Assembly: GCF_001399455.2 (NCBI RefSeq)
Contig: NZ_LLEI02000083.1
Coordinates: forward strand, 124,001 to 188,000
From: Vibrio bivalvicida
GTDB taxonomy: Bacteria > Pseudomonadota > Gammaproteobacteria > Enterobacterales > Vibrionaceae
Length of the DNA stretch: 64,000 nucleotides
Direction of reading: 5' to 3'
Shown: piece after piece, positions 26,187-35,060 of the stretch
Position numbering within the stretch: position 1 is the first letter of the stretch
Layout of the letters: each line of letters opens with the position of its first letter
The notes under the pieces: model-generated
The model's database searches: none
Seen by the model: only the letters and a program-made list of their open reading frames with translations
Told to the model about the DNA's origin: nothing
Position numbers and translations under genes: made by a program

Positions 26187-27161
26187 ATGAGAGGAAAGCT
26201 TTGGCTATTGAGCTACTTAGTATTATTTCTACCTCTCCGCTGTGCCCTTGCAGCTGACGGCTACGGCCCACTACAAAGCTATACTCAATCCCCTCTCCAT
26301 ACCAATGTTCACTCCCCTCAGTTACGTTCTGGCTTCTCTTTAGATCCTGAAGAACAGGAAGTGTACATGTCTGGTACCATTGCTAGTGTCTGGGCGATCA
26401 CCGCCACTTATGAACTCGATTATTACCAAAACCAACTCGCCATTGGCAGTAAATGGCAGCTCGATTCAAGTTGGCAAGTTGATCTACAATATCGTTGGAA
26501 TTTCGCAGCCAACAATCACCTAGATAAACCGACGATGGCGTTTCATGAATTCGTTGGTATTGACCAAAATGGACGTGAAGATGTCGATCGACATAGGTTT
26601 GTTATCGATATGCCTAGCTATGGTGTTCAGGAAGAAGGATTTAGGGGAGAGACGTTAAGCAGCGCGTTAACAGGCTATATCCAGTATCAAGCTTTTGCCG
26701 ATGACCACCACGGGCTATCATTTGGTGCTTCACTCTATTACAACGACACCAGTAATGGTCTATTTAGCGGTTCGAGATTTGAGCAAAGTGTACAAATTAA
26801 TTATGGCTATGTTGAAGATAAACATGCTCTTGATACGACGGCTGCAATAACCATCAGAGATACGCCCACCGACTTTACACATATGCCCTATCGTAGCACT
26901 ACCTGGACTCTGGGGTTAAGCTACCGTTACCAGTGGTTCGAAAACCACACTTTAATCGCTCAACTGGCGACACATCAAGGGCTAATAGATGATGGCGGAG
27001 AGTTTTCTAAACCCTCCACCGAGTTTACCTATGGCTATCGCTACACGTTACAAAACAGCGCCATCGAAATCACACTAGTCGAAAACATGTTTCACGCTGA
27101 CAATAGTACCGATATCGCTATTGGCGTTGCGTATCGCTATCGTTTTGGCGCCAGTGCCTAA
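26187..27161 (+). CDS. DUF3187 family outer-membrane protein
   Basis: 324 aa from ATG 26187, chosen because GGGGG lies five bases upstream. N-terminal signal peptide (WLLSYLVLFLPLRCALAA). The mature part has alternating aromatic/polar strands (DYYQNQLAIGSKWQL, FAYGYRY-like repeats) and ends in YRYRFGASA, consistent with a beta-barrel of DUF3187. Function unknown. It overlaps the convergent spo0M gene by 4 bp at its end. Confidence 0.82.
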   Translation: MRGKLWLLSYLVLFLPLRCALAADGYGPLQSYTQSPLHTNVHSPQLRSGFSLDPEEQEVYMSGTIASVWAITATYELDYYQNQLAIGSKWQLDSSWQVDLQYRWNFAANNHLDKPTMAFHEFVGIDQNGREDVDRHRFVIDMPSYGVQEEGFRGETLSSALTGYIQYQAFADDHHGLSFGASLYYNDTSNGLFSGSRFEQSVQINYGYVEDKHALDTTAAITIRDTPTDFTHMPYRSTTWTLGLSYRYQWFENHTLIAQLATHQGLIDDGGEFSKPSTEFTYGYRYTLQNSAIEITLVENMFHADNSTDIAIGVAYRYRFGASA

Positions 27162-27901
27162 ACCGAAAGAATGCGATTGACCGCTGAAGCAATCTCTGTA
27201 TCTGAAGCATTTTGATTCAGCGAGAAAGAAATGTACTGGTCGCCACGCATACTCAACGAACGATCAACCTCAGCCAAGCAGTGCACCAATCCCCCTTCAA
27301 GCACAAACGAAAGCTCAATCTCTTTCTTATTGACAAAGCCATTGTTACGAAACTCAATTTCCTGGTAACACCCCGACTTAGAAGAAAAGTTACCACCGCG
27401 TAGAAAGCCCTTTTCCACATCAGCTTTCACCATACCAAATCCCGCTTGTTCAATTGCAGATAATACCTTAGCGACCACAGGTAGAGGTTTCACTTCAACA
27501 AAGTCTCGATCTTTAGGGTCAATGGCGAAATCAATATCTAACGTCGTTTCTAACCAAACGTGGCACTGATTTTTAGCAGCGTTTAGAGCCGTAATCGGCG
27601 TTTCATCATCTAAACTCAGCTCGAACGGAACCTGTTTGGTTTCATTCGGTTGGATAACAAATGGTTGGACAGCTTCAAGCTTAGCCAAGACAAAATCTTG
27701 GTAGCTGGTACTTTCATCGCTCTCAACCTTCATTTCAGTACACAACTTTAGATTAATTGCGTCAATCTGTTGTTCGACATCACCACCTTGAATATGGACG
27801 TTGCCTCTTAGTGTTTCACCTTGAAAAACAGACAAGCTTTCTAGCACTGTATCTACCTTCGCTGCACCAATTCCCAATGAAGCTTTTAACTTTCCAAACA
27901 T
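27158..27901 (-). CDS. Spo0M family arrestin-like protein
   Basis: 247 aa. MFGKLKASLGIGAAKVDTVL at the start, LSVFQGETLRGNVHIQGG and QIDAINLKL are typical of Spo0M (SpoOM), an arrestin-fold protein first named in Bacillus sporulation but common in non-sporulating bacteria. It is cytoplasmic with no catalytic motif. Its role in this organism is unknown. Confidence 0.88.
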   Translation of the reverse strand: MFGKLKASLGIGAAKVDTVLESLSVFQGETLRGNVHIQGGDVEQQIDAINLKLCTEMKVESDESTSYQDFVLAKLEAVQPFVIQPNETKQVPFELSLDDETPITALNAAKNQCHVWLETTLDIDFAIDPKDRDFVEVKPLPVVAKVLSAIEQAGFGMVKADVEKGFLRGGNFSSKSGCYQEIEFRNNGFVNKKEIELSFVLEGGLVHCLAEVDRSLSMRGDQYISFSLNQNASDTEIASAVNRILSV

Positions 27902-28060
27902 ACTTTATCCTTATGATTCTATTGCAGTGATGATTTTGCTTACTGCGATGTATTTGGCAAGCCCTTTGTTGAATACTCACAGAGAAAACGTGCGAAATAC
28001 TCCAATTTGAAGCTCATTACCACTTAATTTCTTGCATTTATATAATAAATGTATAACCAT

Positions 28061-28072
28061 TTGTATAGTCAA
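28061..28072. promoter_or_regulatory. HutC-like operator upstream of hutC
   Basis: TTGTATAGTCAA matches the near-palindrome TTGTATATACAA at ten of twelve bases and lies 19 bp before the hutC ATG, with TATAAT-like bases at 28040-28045. It suggests autorepression. Confidence 0.5.
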
Positions 28073-28090
28073 TTTAAGAATCAGATCCCT

Positions 28091-28801
28091 ATGAGTAATT
28101 CGCCTCTCTACCTGCAAATCAAAACCTACATTACTGAGCAAATCGAGCAAGGGATCTGGCCTATCGGTCACCGAATTACTACAGAGTTAGAGCTAACCAA
28201 ACAGTTTAATGTCAGTCGGATGACGGTAAATAAAGCGATCCGTGATCTGGTTTCTGAAGGAAGGCTGGTAAGACGACCACGCCTAGGCACATTCGTTTGT
28301 GCTCCAGACGATAAAGCAGAATCTCCACTACTCGATATTCGAAATATCGCTAAAGAGGTCGAACAACGGGGTAAAGATTACAGCAGTAAAGTTGTAACGC
28401 AAGTAGCGCTATCTGCAGATGATAATGTCGCCATGAAGTTAGGTGTCATGTTAGGTAGCCCTATTTTTTATAGTGAAATCATTCACTTTGAAGACAAGTC
28501 GCCGATTCAACTTGAAATTCGCTGGGTCAATGCGAACTACGCTCCTAACTATCTAGATCAAGACTTTTCAGAAATCACCCCGAACCAGTATCTTTCAGAA
28601 AACTGCCCTTTAAGTGCAATTGAACATACCGTCGAAGCGATCGTCGCTGATGAATCGGTTCGCTCGGCACTTCGTATCGGCGTCAATGAACCGTGCTTAC
28701 TTCTTAACCGACGCACATGGAGTGAAGATAAGCTCGTCAGTACGGCATTACTCTACCACCCTGGGGCTCGGTACAAATTAAGCTCTAAGGTTCTTCTCTG
28801 A
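28091..28801 (+). CDS. hutC: Histidine utilization repressor HutC (GntR family)
   Basis: 236 aa from ATG 28091 (MSNSPLYLQIKTYITEQIEQ); an upstream ATG at 28049 is open but lies inside the operator. N-terminal GntR winged HTH (IGHRITTELELTKQFNVSRM then TVNKAIRDLVSEG) and a C-terminal UTRA effector domain (about 95-236). It represses the hut genes until urocanate binds. It precedes hutI on the same strand by 116 bp. Confidence 0.93.
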   Translation: MSNSPLYLQIKTYITEQIEQGIWPIGHRITTELELTKQFNVSRMTVNKAIRDLVSEGRLVRRPRLGTFVCAPDDKAESPLLDIRNIAKEVEQRGKDYSSKVVTQVALSADDNVAMKLGVMLGSPIFYSEIIHFEDKSPIQLEIRWVNANYAPNYLDQDFSEITPNQYLSENCPLSAIEHTVEAIVADESVRSALRIGVNEPCLLLNRRTWSEDKLVSTALLYHPGARYKLSSKVLL

Positions 28802-28878
28802 TATAGCATTACATACTTTTTACCGATCACATTTTCGCAACATTACGCTTGATCAAAATCTATACTTGAATCAATATT

Positions 28879-28888
28879 TGTATATACA
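28879..28888. promoter_or_regulatory. HutC-like operator upstream of hutI
   Basis: Perfect palindrome TGTATATACA, extended as TTGTATATACATT, 29 bp before the hutI ATG. With the site before hutC it forms the likely HutC regulon switch. Confidence 0.6.
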
Positions 28889-28917
28889 TTTAATTTTTAG
28901 TACGGATTTTGAGCCTT

Positions 28918-30135
28918 ATGAGCGATTTGGTATTGGTAAATGCAAAGCTAGTCACGATGACACACGACGTGGGTGGCTATGCGATTTCGCCACTTTGCAA
29001 CATTTCCATCAAAAACGGACTGATTCAATCAATTACTCAAGAATCCATAGATCGTGAAACAACCTCGTCTAATCGCTATTTCGACTGCAAAGGCAAACTT
29101 GTCACACCCGGTTTTATTGATTGCCATACCCACCTTGTCTTCGCGGGCAGCCGTGCTGACGAATTTGAAAAACGTTTGCAAGGTGTGCCGTATCAGGAGA
29201 TAGCCAAACAAGGTGGCGGCATTCTTTCTACTGTTCGCGCAACACGTCAAGCTAGTGAACAACAGTTAACAGAATTAGCACTGCCACGTTTAGATGGTCT
29301 GATTCAATCTGGCGTAACCTCGGTTGAGGTTAAATCAGGCTATGGGTTGACACTAAATGACGAACTAAAAATGCTTCGAGCAGCAAAAGCGTTAGAAGAG
29401 CACAGAAAAATTCGTGTTTCTACGACTTTACTCGCTGCACATGCTCTCCCACCCGAGTACTCGGGGCGTGCAGACGATTATATTGACTTTATCTGTCAGG
29501 AAATTATTCCTGCTGCCGCCGAAGAGGAGCTAGCGACCAGCGTAGACGTTTTTTGTGAGTCGATTGGTTTCAACCTCGCTCAAACAGAGAAAGTGTACCA
29601 AGCAGCGATTGAAAATGGACTCGCAATTAAAGGGCACACAGAGCAGTTGTCAAACCTTGGTGGCGCAGCATTAACAGCAAAATATTCTGGCTTATCAGCC
29701 GATCATATTGAGTTTTTAGACGAGAGTGGTGTTGAAGCTTTGGCTCAATCCAACACTGTGGCAACCCTTCTACCGGGTGCATTTTACTTTCTAAAAGAGA
29801 CACAATTGCCACCTATAGATTTACTTCGCAAACATAAAGTACCGATGGCAATCGCCACTGATTTGAACCCTGGCACGTCACCATTCGCAGATTTGACTAT
29901 GATGATGAATATGGGTTGCATGTTATTTGGTTTAACACCGGAAGAAACCTTACGTGGCGTAACCAATCACGCAGCTCAAGCCCTCGGCTATGGTGAAAGC
30001 AGAGGTCAAATCAAACCAGGTTTTGATGCTGATCTCGCTATATGGGATGTGGCTCACCCAGCCGAGTTTAGCTATTTGCAAGGTGCGCCTCGTTTATCAG
30101 CTCGCCTTGTTACTGGAGAGCTCGATCATGTCTAA
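28918..30135 (+). CDS. hutI: Imidazolonepropionase
   Basis: 405 aa from ATG 28918 (MSDLVLVNAKLVTM); the TTG three codons earlier is less likely. Amidohydrolase with metal motif FIDCHTHLVFAGSRADEFE, later His in HALPPEY and KGHTEQLS, and catalytic Asp in IATDLNPGTSP. It hydrolyses 4-imidazolone-5-propionate to N-formimino-L-glutamate, step three of histidine breakdown. Confidence 0.96.
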   Translation: MSDLVLVNAKLVTMTHDVGGYAISPLCNISIKNGLIQSITQESIDRETTSSNRYFDCKGKLVTPGFIDCHTHLVFAGSRADEFEKRLQGVPYQEIAKQGGGILSTVRATRQASEQQLTELALPRLDGLIQSGVTSVEVKSGYGLTLNDELKMLRAAKALEEHRKIRVSTTLLAAHALPPEYSGRADDYIDFICQEIIPAAAEEELATSVDVFCESIGFNLAQTEKVYQAAIENGLAIKGHTEQLSNLGGAALTAKYSGLSADHIEFLDESGVEALAQSNTVATLLPGAFYFLKETQLPPIDLLRKHKVPMAIATDLNPGTSPFADLTMMMNMGCMLFGLTPEETLRGVTNHAAQALGYGESRGQIKPGFDADLAIWDVAHPAEFSYLQGAPRLSARLVTGELDHV

Positions 30136-31126
30136 TCATTTAACCACTAATCAAGAGTTTCATTGGCAAGGTCGCCACGACGCTGAGGATGGATCACAAG
30201 GTAAACGTGTCCATCATGTAATCAAACAAATTCAAGTGGATGAGCTTCAACCTTACCGTAATGCCGTTAGCATACTTGGTTTTTGTTGCGATGCTGGTGT
30301 CGTTCGTAACAAAGGCCGTGTTGGTGCCAAAAGGGCACCGGATCTGATTCGTCGTGCTCTTGCTAACATGGCATGGCATAGAGAAAGCGCATTGATCGAT
30401 CTCGGTAATGTGGTTTGCGACGATGACCAGTTGGAGCAAAGCCAATCACACTGTGCCGACGTGATTGCTACCGCACTAAAATCTACACCAGTCATCATTC
30501 TTGGTGGCGGTCATGAAGTCGCTTGGGCGTCGTTTCAAGGCCTTGCTGAGTACTTCGAATACCTCAATCCTGCTAAACCACCTAAGATTGGTATTATCAA
30601 CTTCGATGCTCATTTTGATTTAAGAGCATTTGAATGTGAACACACAGACATAAAACCTAGCTCTGGCACACCCTTCAACCAAATACAACATTACTGCGTG
30701 AAGAAAGATTGGCCATTTCACTACGCTTGCCTAGGTGTCAGCCGAGCCAGCAATACCGAAGCCCTATTCCAGCGCGCAGATGAGTTGGGTGTTTGGTACA
30801 TTGAAGACAAAGACCTAGCGCACTTAAATCATGTTTACCACCTTACACAATTGCAGCACTTTATCGACAGGTGTGACTACATTTACCTCACTATTGATTT
30901 AGATGTATTTCCTGCTGCAACCGCTCCGGGCGTGAGTGCTCCGGCCGCGAGAGGAGTCAGTATGGATATGCTTGCTCCTTTTATCGACAGAATCTTACAT
31001 TACAAACAAAAACTGGTGATTGCAGATATCGCAGAATACAACCCTACTTATGACGTTGACAGCCAGACCGCTCGTTTGGCCGCTCGACTTTGTTGGGATA
31101 TTGCGAACGCTTTCTCCGAAAAATAA
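30128..31126 (+). CDS. hutG: Formimidoylglutamase
   Basis: 332 aa from ATG 30128, overlapping the end of hutI by 8 bp; the frame is open further upstream inside hutI. Arginase/ureohydrolase fold: Mn ligands in GGGHEVAWAS, NFDAHFDLR and TIDLDVFPAATAPG. It hydrolyses N-formimino-glutamate to glutamate and formamide. Confidence 0.95.
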   Translation: MSNHLTTNQEFHWQGRHDAEDGSQGKRVHHVIKQIQVDELQPYRNAVSILGFCCDAGVVRNKGRVGAKRAPDLIRRALANMAWHRESALIDLGNVVCDDDQLEQSQSHCADVIATALKSTPVIILGGGHEVAWASFQGLAEYFEYLNPAKPPKIGIINFDAHFDLRAFECEHTDIKPSSGTPFNQIQHYCVKKDWPFHYACLGVSRASNTEALFQRADELGVWYIEDKDLAHLNHVYHLTQLQHFIDRCDYIYLTIDLDVFPAATAPGVSAPAARGVSMDMLAPFIDRILHYKQKLVIADIAEYNPTYDVDSQTARLAARLCWDIANAFSEK

Positions 31127-31150
31127 CTAACCAGAAACGGTGGCAATTGT

Positions 31151-31168
31151 GGGTGCTAGAAAGCGCCC
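31151..31168 (+). repeat. Intercistronic hairpin between hutG and hutU
   Basis: Seven-base stem GGGTGCT/AGCGCCC (one G-U) with an AGAA loop in the 88-bp gap. There is no T-run; it may attenuate or protect the mRNA between hutIG and hutUH. Confidence 0.4.
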
Positions 31169-31214
31169 TAGCCCCGCGTTTGTCTGGATAACGTGAACCA
31201 AAAGGAGTCTTACC

Positions 31215-32912
31215 ATGACACAGCGCCAAGTTGAAGAGATGCGCCTCGATACAAGTAGAACTATTCGCGCCCCACACGGCTCGGAATTGAGAGCAAAATC
31301 TTGGCTCACAGAAGCACCACTTCGTATGCTGATGAACAACCTAGATCCTGATGTTGCAGAACATCCTCACGCTTTGGTTGTGTATGGTGGTATTGGTCGC
31401 GCAGCACGTGATTGGGAGTGCTATGACAAAATCATTGAAGTCTTAGAAAGATTGGAAGATGACCAAACCCTACTTGTGCAGTCTGGTAAACCTGTCGGTG
31501 TTTTCCCAACTCACAAGAACGCACCACGAGTTTTAATTGCCAACTCGAACCTCGTTCCTCACTGGGCAAACTGGGAGCACTTTAATCAGCTCGACAAAGA
31601 AGGTTTGATGATGTACGGCCAGATGACGGCAGGCAGTTGGATCTACATTGGCTCTCAGGGCATTGTTCAAGGTACTTACGAGACCTTTGTTTCTGTTGCT
31701 AAGAAGCACTTCGACGGCGAAGCAAAAGGTCGCTGGGTGTTAACTGGGGGTCTTGGTGGCATGGGTGGCGCTCAGCCTCTAGCTGCAACTATGGCGGGTT
31801 TCTCAATGATCGCTGTAGAGTGTGATGAGTCGCGTATCGATTACCGTTTGCGCACAGGTTATGTCGATAAAAAAGCCACAAGTCTAGACGAAGCACTAGC
31901 GATCATTTATGAATCAGAAACACCAGTATCTGTTGGTCTACTAGGCAACGCAGCAGATGTATTCCCAGAATTAGTAGAACGCAATATCACACCAGATGTC
32001 GTCACGGATCAAACCTCTGCGCACGACCCACTAAACGGCTACTTACCTATCGGTTGGTCTATGGAGCATGCCGCAGAATTGCGCCTCAAAGACGAAGCAA
32101 TGGTTGTCGACGCAGCGAAAGAATCGATGGCTATTCAAGTTAAAGCTATGTTGACTCTGCAAAACCGTGGTGCAGCAACTCTAGATTATGGTAATAACAT
32201 TCGCCAAATGGCTTTAGAGAAAGGCGTGGAAAACGCATTTGACTTCCCAGGTTTCGTGCCGGCATATATCCGCCCGTTGTTCTGCGAAGGTATTGGTCCG
32301 TTCCGCTGGGCAGCACTGTCTGGTGATCCTGAAGATATTTACAAGACAGACCAAAAAGTAAAAGAGCTAATTCCAGATAACCCGCATCTACACAACTGGC
32401 TTGATATGGCACGTGAGCGTATTCAGTTCCAAGGGCTTCCTGCACGTATTTGCTGGGTTGGCCTGAAAGATCGTGAGCGTCTAGGCCAAGCATTCAATGA
32501 GATGGTGAAAAACGGTGAGCTAAAAGCGCCAGTTGTCATTGGCCGTGACCACCTAGATTCAGGCTCTGTCGCCAGCCCTAACCGTGAAACCGAAGGCATG
32601 ATGGATGGCTCTGATGCAGTATCTGACTGGCCGCTACTGAATGCTCTGCTAAACACGGCAGGCGGTGCCACCTGGGTATCACTGCACCACGGTGGCGGTG
32701 TGGGTATGGGCTTCTCTCAGCACTCTGGTATGGTGATCTGTTGTGATGGCAGCCAAGATGCATCTGAACGCATTGCACGTGTTCTGCACAATGACCCTGC
32801 CACTGGTGTTATGCGCCATGCTGATGCAGGCTACGACATTGCTAAACAGTGTGCCTCTGAACAGAAACTTGACCTGCCAATGCTCAACGAAGAACTGCGT
32901 AAGCTGAAATAA
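31215..32912 (+). CDS. hutU: Urocanate hydratase
   Basis: 565 aa, full length. NAD-dependent urocanase: YGGIGRAARDWECYDKIIEV near the start, GGLGGMGGAQPLAA NAD-binding glycine motif, and the C-terminal LHHGGGVGMGFSQHSGMV region. It converts urocanate to imidazolonepropionate. AAAGGAG lies nine bases before the ATG. Confidence 0.97.
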   Translation: MTQRQVEEMRLDTSRTIRAPHGSELRAKSWLTEAPLRMLMNNLDPDVAEHPHALVVYGGIGRAARDWECYDKIIEVLERLEDDQTLLVQSGKPVGVFPTHKNAPRVLIANSNLVPHWANWEHFNQLDKEGLMMYGQMTAGSWIYIGSQGIVQGTYETFVSVAKKHFDGEAKGRWVLTGGLGGMGGAQPLAATMAGFSMIAVECDESRIDYRLRTGYVDKKATSLDEALAIIYESETPVSVGLLGNAADVFPELVERNITPDVVTDQTSAHDPLNGYLPIGWSMEHAAELRLKDEAMVVDAAKESMAIQVKAMLTLQNRGAATLDYGNNIRQMALEKGVENAFDFPGFVPAYIRPLFCEGIGPFRWAALSGDPEDIYKTDQKVKELIPDNPHLHNWLDMARERIQFQGLPARICWVGLKDRERLGQAFNEMVKNGELKAPVVIGRDHLDSGSVASPNRETEGMMDGSDAVSDWPLLNALLNTAGGATWVSLHHGGGVGMGFSQHSGMVICCDGSQDASERIARVLHNDPATGVMRHADAGYDIAKQCASEQKLDLPMLNEELRKLK

Positions 32913-32923
32913 GGATTATGAAG

Positions 32924-34465
32924 ATGTTAAACTTAACCTTACAACCGGGGCAGCTTAGCCTTCCTGTACTGCGCCAAGTGAGTCGCTCACCGATCAATCT
33001 AGCGTTAGACCCAGAAGCATTTCCGGCGATTGAGGAGAGTACTCAAGTCGTAGAGCAAGTGATTGCTGAAGATCGCACTGTCTACGGCATTAATACGGGT
33101 TTTGGTTTGTTGGCAAACACTCGCATTGCACCAGAAGATTTGGAAACACTGCAAAAGAGTATCGTCCTTTCTCATGCAGCAGGCATCGGCAAGTTTATGT
33201 CTGATGAAACCGTCAGACTGATGATGGTGTTGAAAATCAATAGCTTGTCTCGCGGTTACTCAGGTATCCGTTTGAAAGTCATCCAAGCATTGATCGACTT
33301 AGTTAACTCACAAGTTTACCCTTGTGTGCCACAAAAAGGCTCAGTCGGTGCTTCAGGTGACTTGGCGCCACTCGCCCATATGAGCACGGTGTTGCTTGGT
33401 GAGGGGCAAGCTCGTCACAATGGTAAAATTATCTCAGGTATTGAAGCGCTTAAAATTGCAGGATTAGAGCCTATCACACTTGCTCCTAAGGAGGGTCTAG
33501 CCCTTCTCAATGGTACTCAAGCATCCACTGCTTTCGCTTTAGAAGGCCTGTTCGCAGCAGAAGACTTATTTGCCTCAGCCGCTGTGTGTGGGGCGATGTC
33601 GGTTGAAGCCGCATTAGGGAGTCGTCGTCCATTTGACCCACGTATTCATCGCGTTCGCGGTCATCGAGGCCAGATGGATGCTGCAACCGCTTATCGTCAC
33701 CTGCTTGATGTGAATAGTGAAATTGGCCAGTCTCACACCGCCTGTGAGAAAGTTCAAGATCCATACTCACTTCGTTGTCAGCCTCAGGTCATGGGCGCTT
33801 GCTTGCAGCAGATCCGTAACGCTGCTGATATTTTGCAAGTTGAAGCTAACTCCGTTTCTGATAACCCACTAGTATTTGCGGAAGATGGCGACATTATCTC
33901 GGGAGGTAACTTCCACGCCGAACCTGTTGCTATGGCTGCAGATAATCTCGCTCTCGCGATTGCAGAAGTAGGCAGCTTGTCAGAGCGTCGCATGGCTCTG
34001 CTGATTGATAGTGCGTTGAGCAAACTTCCACCATTCTTAGTAGACAATGGCGGCGTAAACTCTGGCTTTATGATTGCGCAGGTGACTTCTGCTGCACTGG
34101 CAAGTGAAAACAAAACGCTAGCTCACCCAGCCTCTGTTGATAGCTTACCTACCTCAGCAAACCAAGAAGATCATGTTTCGATGGCAACCTTTGCAGGCCG
34201 ACGCTTACGTGACATGGCAGAGAACACCCGTGGCATCTTGGCTGTCGAGTACTTGTCGGCCGCTCAAGGGTTAGATTTCAGAGCGCCAAACAAGTCTTCT
34301 GCTCGTATCGAAGAAGCGAAGCAGATTCTGCGCGAAAAAGTATCGTTCTACGATAAAGACCGCTACTTCGCACCCGATATCGAAGCTGCCAACGCGCTTC
34401 TAAAACTAGCGGTGCACAATCACCTAATGCCAGAGGCAATTCTACCTAGCTTAACTGTAAACTAA
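32924..34465 (+). CDS. hutH: Histidine ammonia-lyase
   Basis: 513 aa from ATG 32924, preferred over ATG 32918 because of spacing from AAGG. Its MIO cofactor tripeptide Ala-Ser-Gly lies in GSVGASGDLAPLAHM. Other motifs are YGINTGFGLLA and SVDSLPTSANQEDHVSM. It deaminates histidine to urocanate. It is the last gene of the cluster, 11 bp after hutU, with a strong terminator behind. Confidence 0.97.
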   Translation: MLNLTLQPGQLSLPVLRQVSRSPINLALDPEAFPAIEESTQVVEQVIAEDRTVYGINTGFGLLANTRIAPEDLETLQKSIVLSHAAGIGKFMSDETVRLMMVLKINSLSRGYSGIRLKVIQALIDLVNSQVYPCVPQKGSVGASGDLAPLAHMSTVLLGEGQARHNGKIISGIEALKIAGLEPITLAPKEGLALLNGTQASTAFALEGLFAAEDLFASAAVCGAMSVEAALGSRRPFDPRIHRVRGHRGQMDAATAYRHLLDVNSEIGQSHTACEKVQDPYSLRCQPQVMGACLQQIRNAADILQVEANSVSDNPLVFAEDGDIISGGNFHAEPVAMAADNLALAIAEVGSLSERRMALLIDSALSKLPPFLVDNGGVNSGFMIAQVTSAALASENKTLAHPASVDSLPTSANQEDHVSMATFAGRRLRDMAENTRGILAVEYLSAAQGLDFRAPNKSSARIEEAKQILREKVSFYDKDRYFAPDIEAANALLKLAVHNHLMPEAILPSLTVN

Positions 34466-34483
34466 TCACCGTTATATAAGCTA

Positions 34484-34521
34484 AAGCCCTACTCATTTGA
34501 CTCAATGAGTAGGGCTTTTTG
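34484..34521 (+). terminator. hut operon terminator
   Basis: Fourteen-base stem AAGCCCTACTCATT/AATGAGTAGGGCTT with a TGACTC loop and a T-run. Confidence 0.93.
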
Positions 34522-34533
34522 TTTGTATAGGCA

Positions 34534-34995
34534 TTATATCCAACGCCTAACTCGCTGTTTGTAATCTAAATACTCGGCGCCAAATAGTGTTTCTAATGCG
34601 CGTTCCTCAGGCAGGATTTGAAAACGATTCATATACAAGACAAAACCATAGCTAAAGACAATTGCCGCCAAATTTTGTTGCCAGTAAGCAAAACCAAACA
34701 GCAGAAGAAACAAACCGAGGTACATCGGGTTGCGGCTGTAGCCAAAGATTCCCGAATCAACCACGGAAGAGGCCGTTTCTACCTTGATCGGATTCACTGT
34801 GGTTTTCGCTCGCTTAAACTCATACACCCCGCCTAATCCCGCAATGCCTGCGGCTAAAAAACACAATCCGAAAATAATTGAATTGAAGGGCAAACCGACT
34901 TTAAAGGCCAGAAACTCATGACTGATATGATTAATCACCACAAAGAACAGCAAAAACAGAGCAACAGGGGGGATCTTCCTTTCAAGCATATCCAT
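34534..34995 (-). CDS. Isoprenylcysteine carboxylmethyltransferase-like membrane protein
   Basis: 153 aa with about four hydrophobic segments. FGYSRNPMYLGLFLLLFGFA and the C-terminal EERALETLFGAEYLDYKQRV are typical of the ICMT/PEMT-like integral membrane methyltransferase family. The substrate in bacteria is unknown. Confidence 0.85.
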   Translation of the reverse strand: MDMLERKIPPVALFLLFFVVINHISHEFLAFKVGLPFNSIIFGLCFLAAGIAGLGGVYEFKRAKTTVNPIKVETASSVVDSGIFGYSRNPMYLGLFLLLFGFAYWQQNLAAIVFSYGFVLYMNRFQILPEERALETLFGAEYLDYKQRVRRWI

Positions 34996-35023
34996 TAGTC
35001 TTCCTTGATTTGTACCGCTACAA

Positions 35024-35056
35024 GTAAAATAGCTCAGCCAATTGGACTGAGCTATT
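35024..35056 (-). terminator. ydiJ terminator
   Basis: Stem AATAGCTCAG/CTGAGCTATT with a nine-base centre; T-run on the minus strand after the dehydrogenase gene. Confidence 0.8.
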
Positions 35057-35060
35057 AACT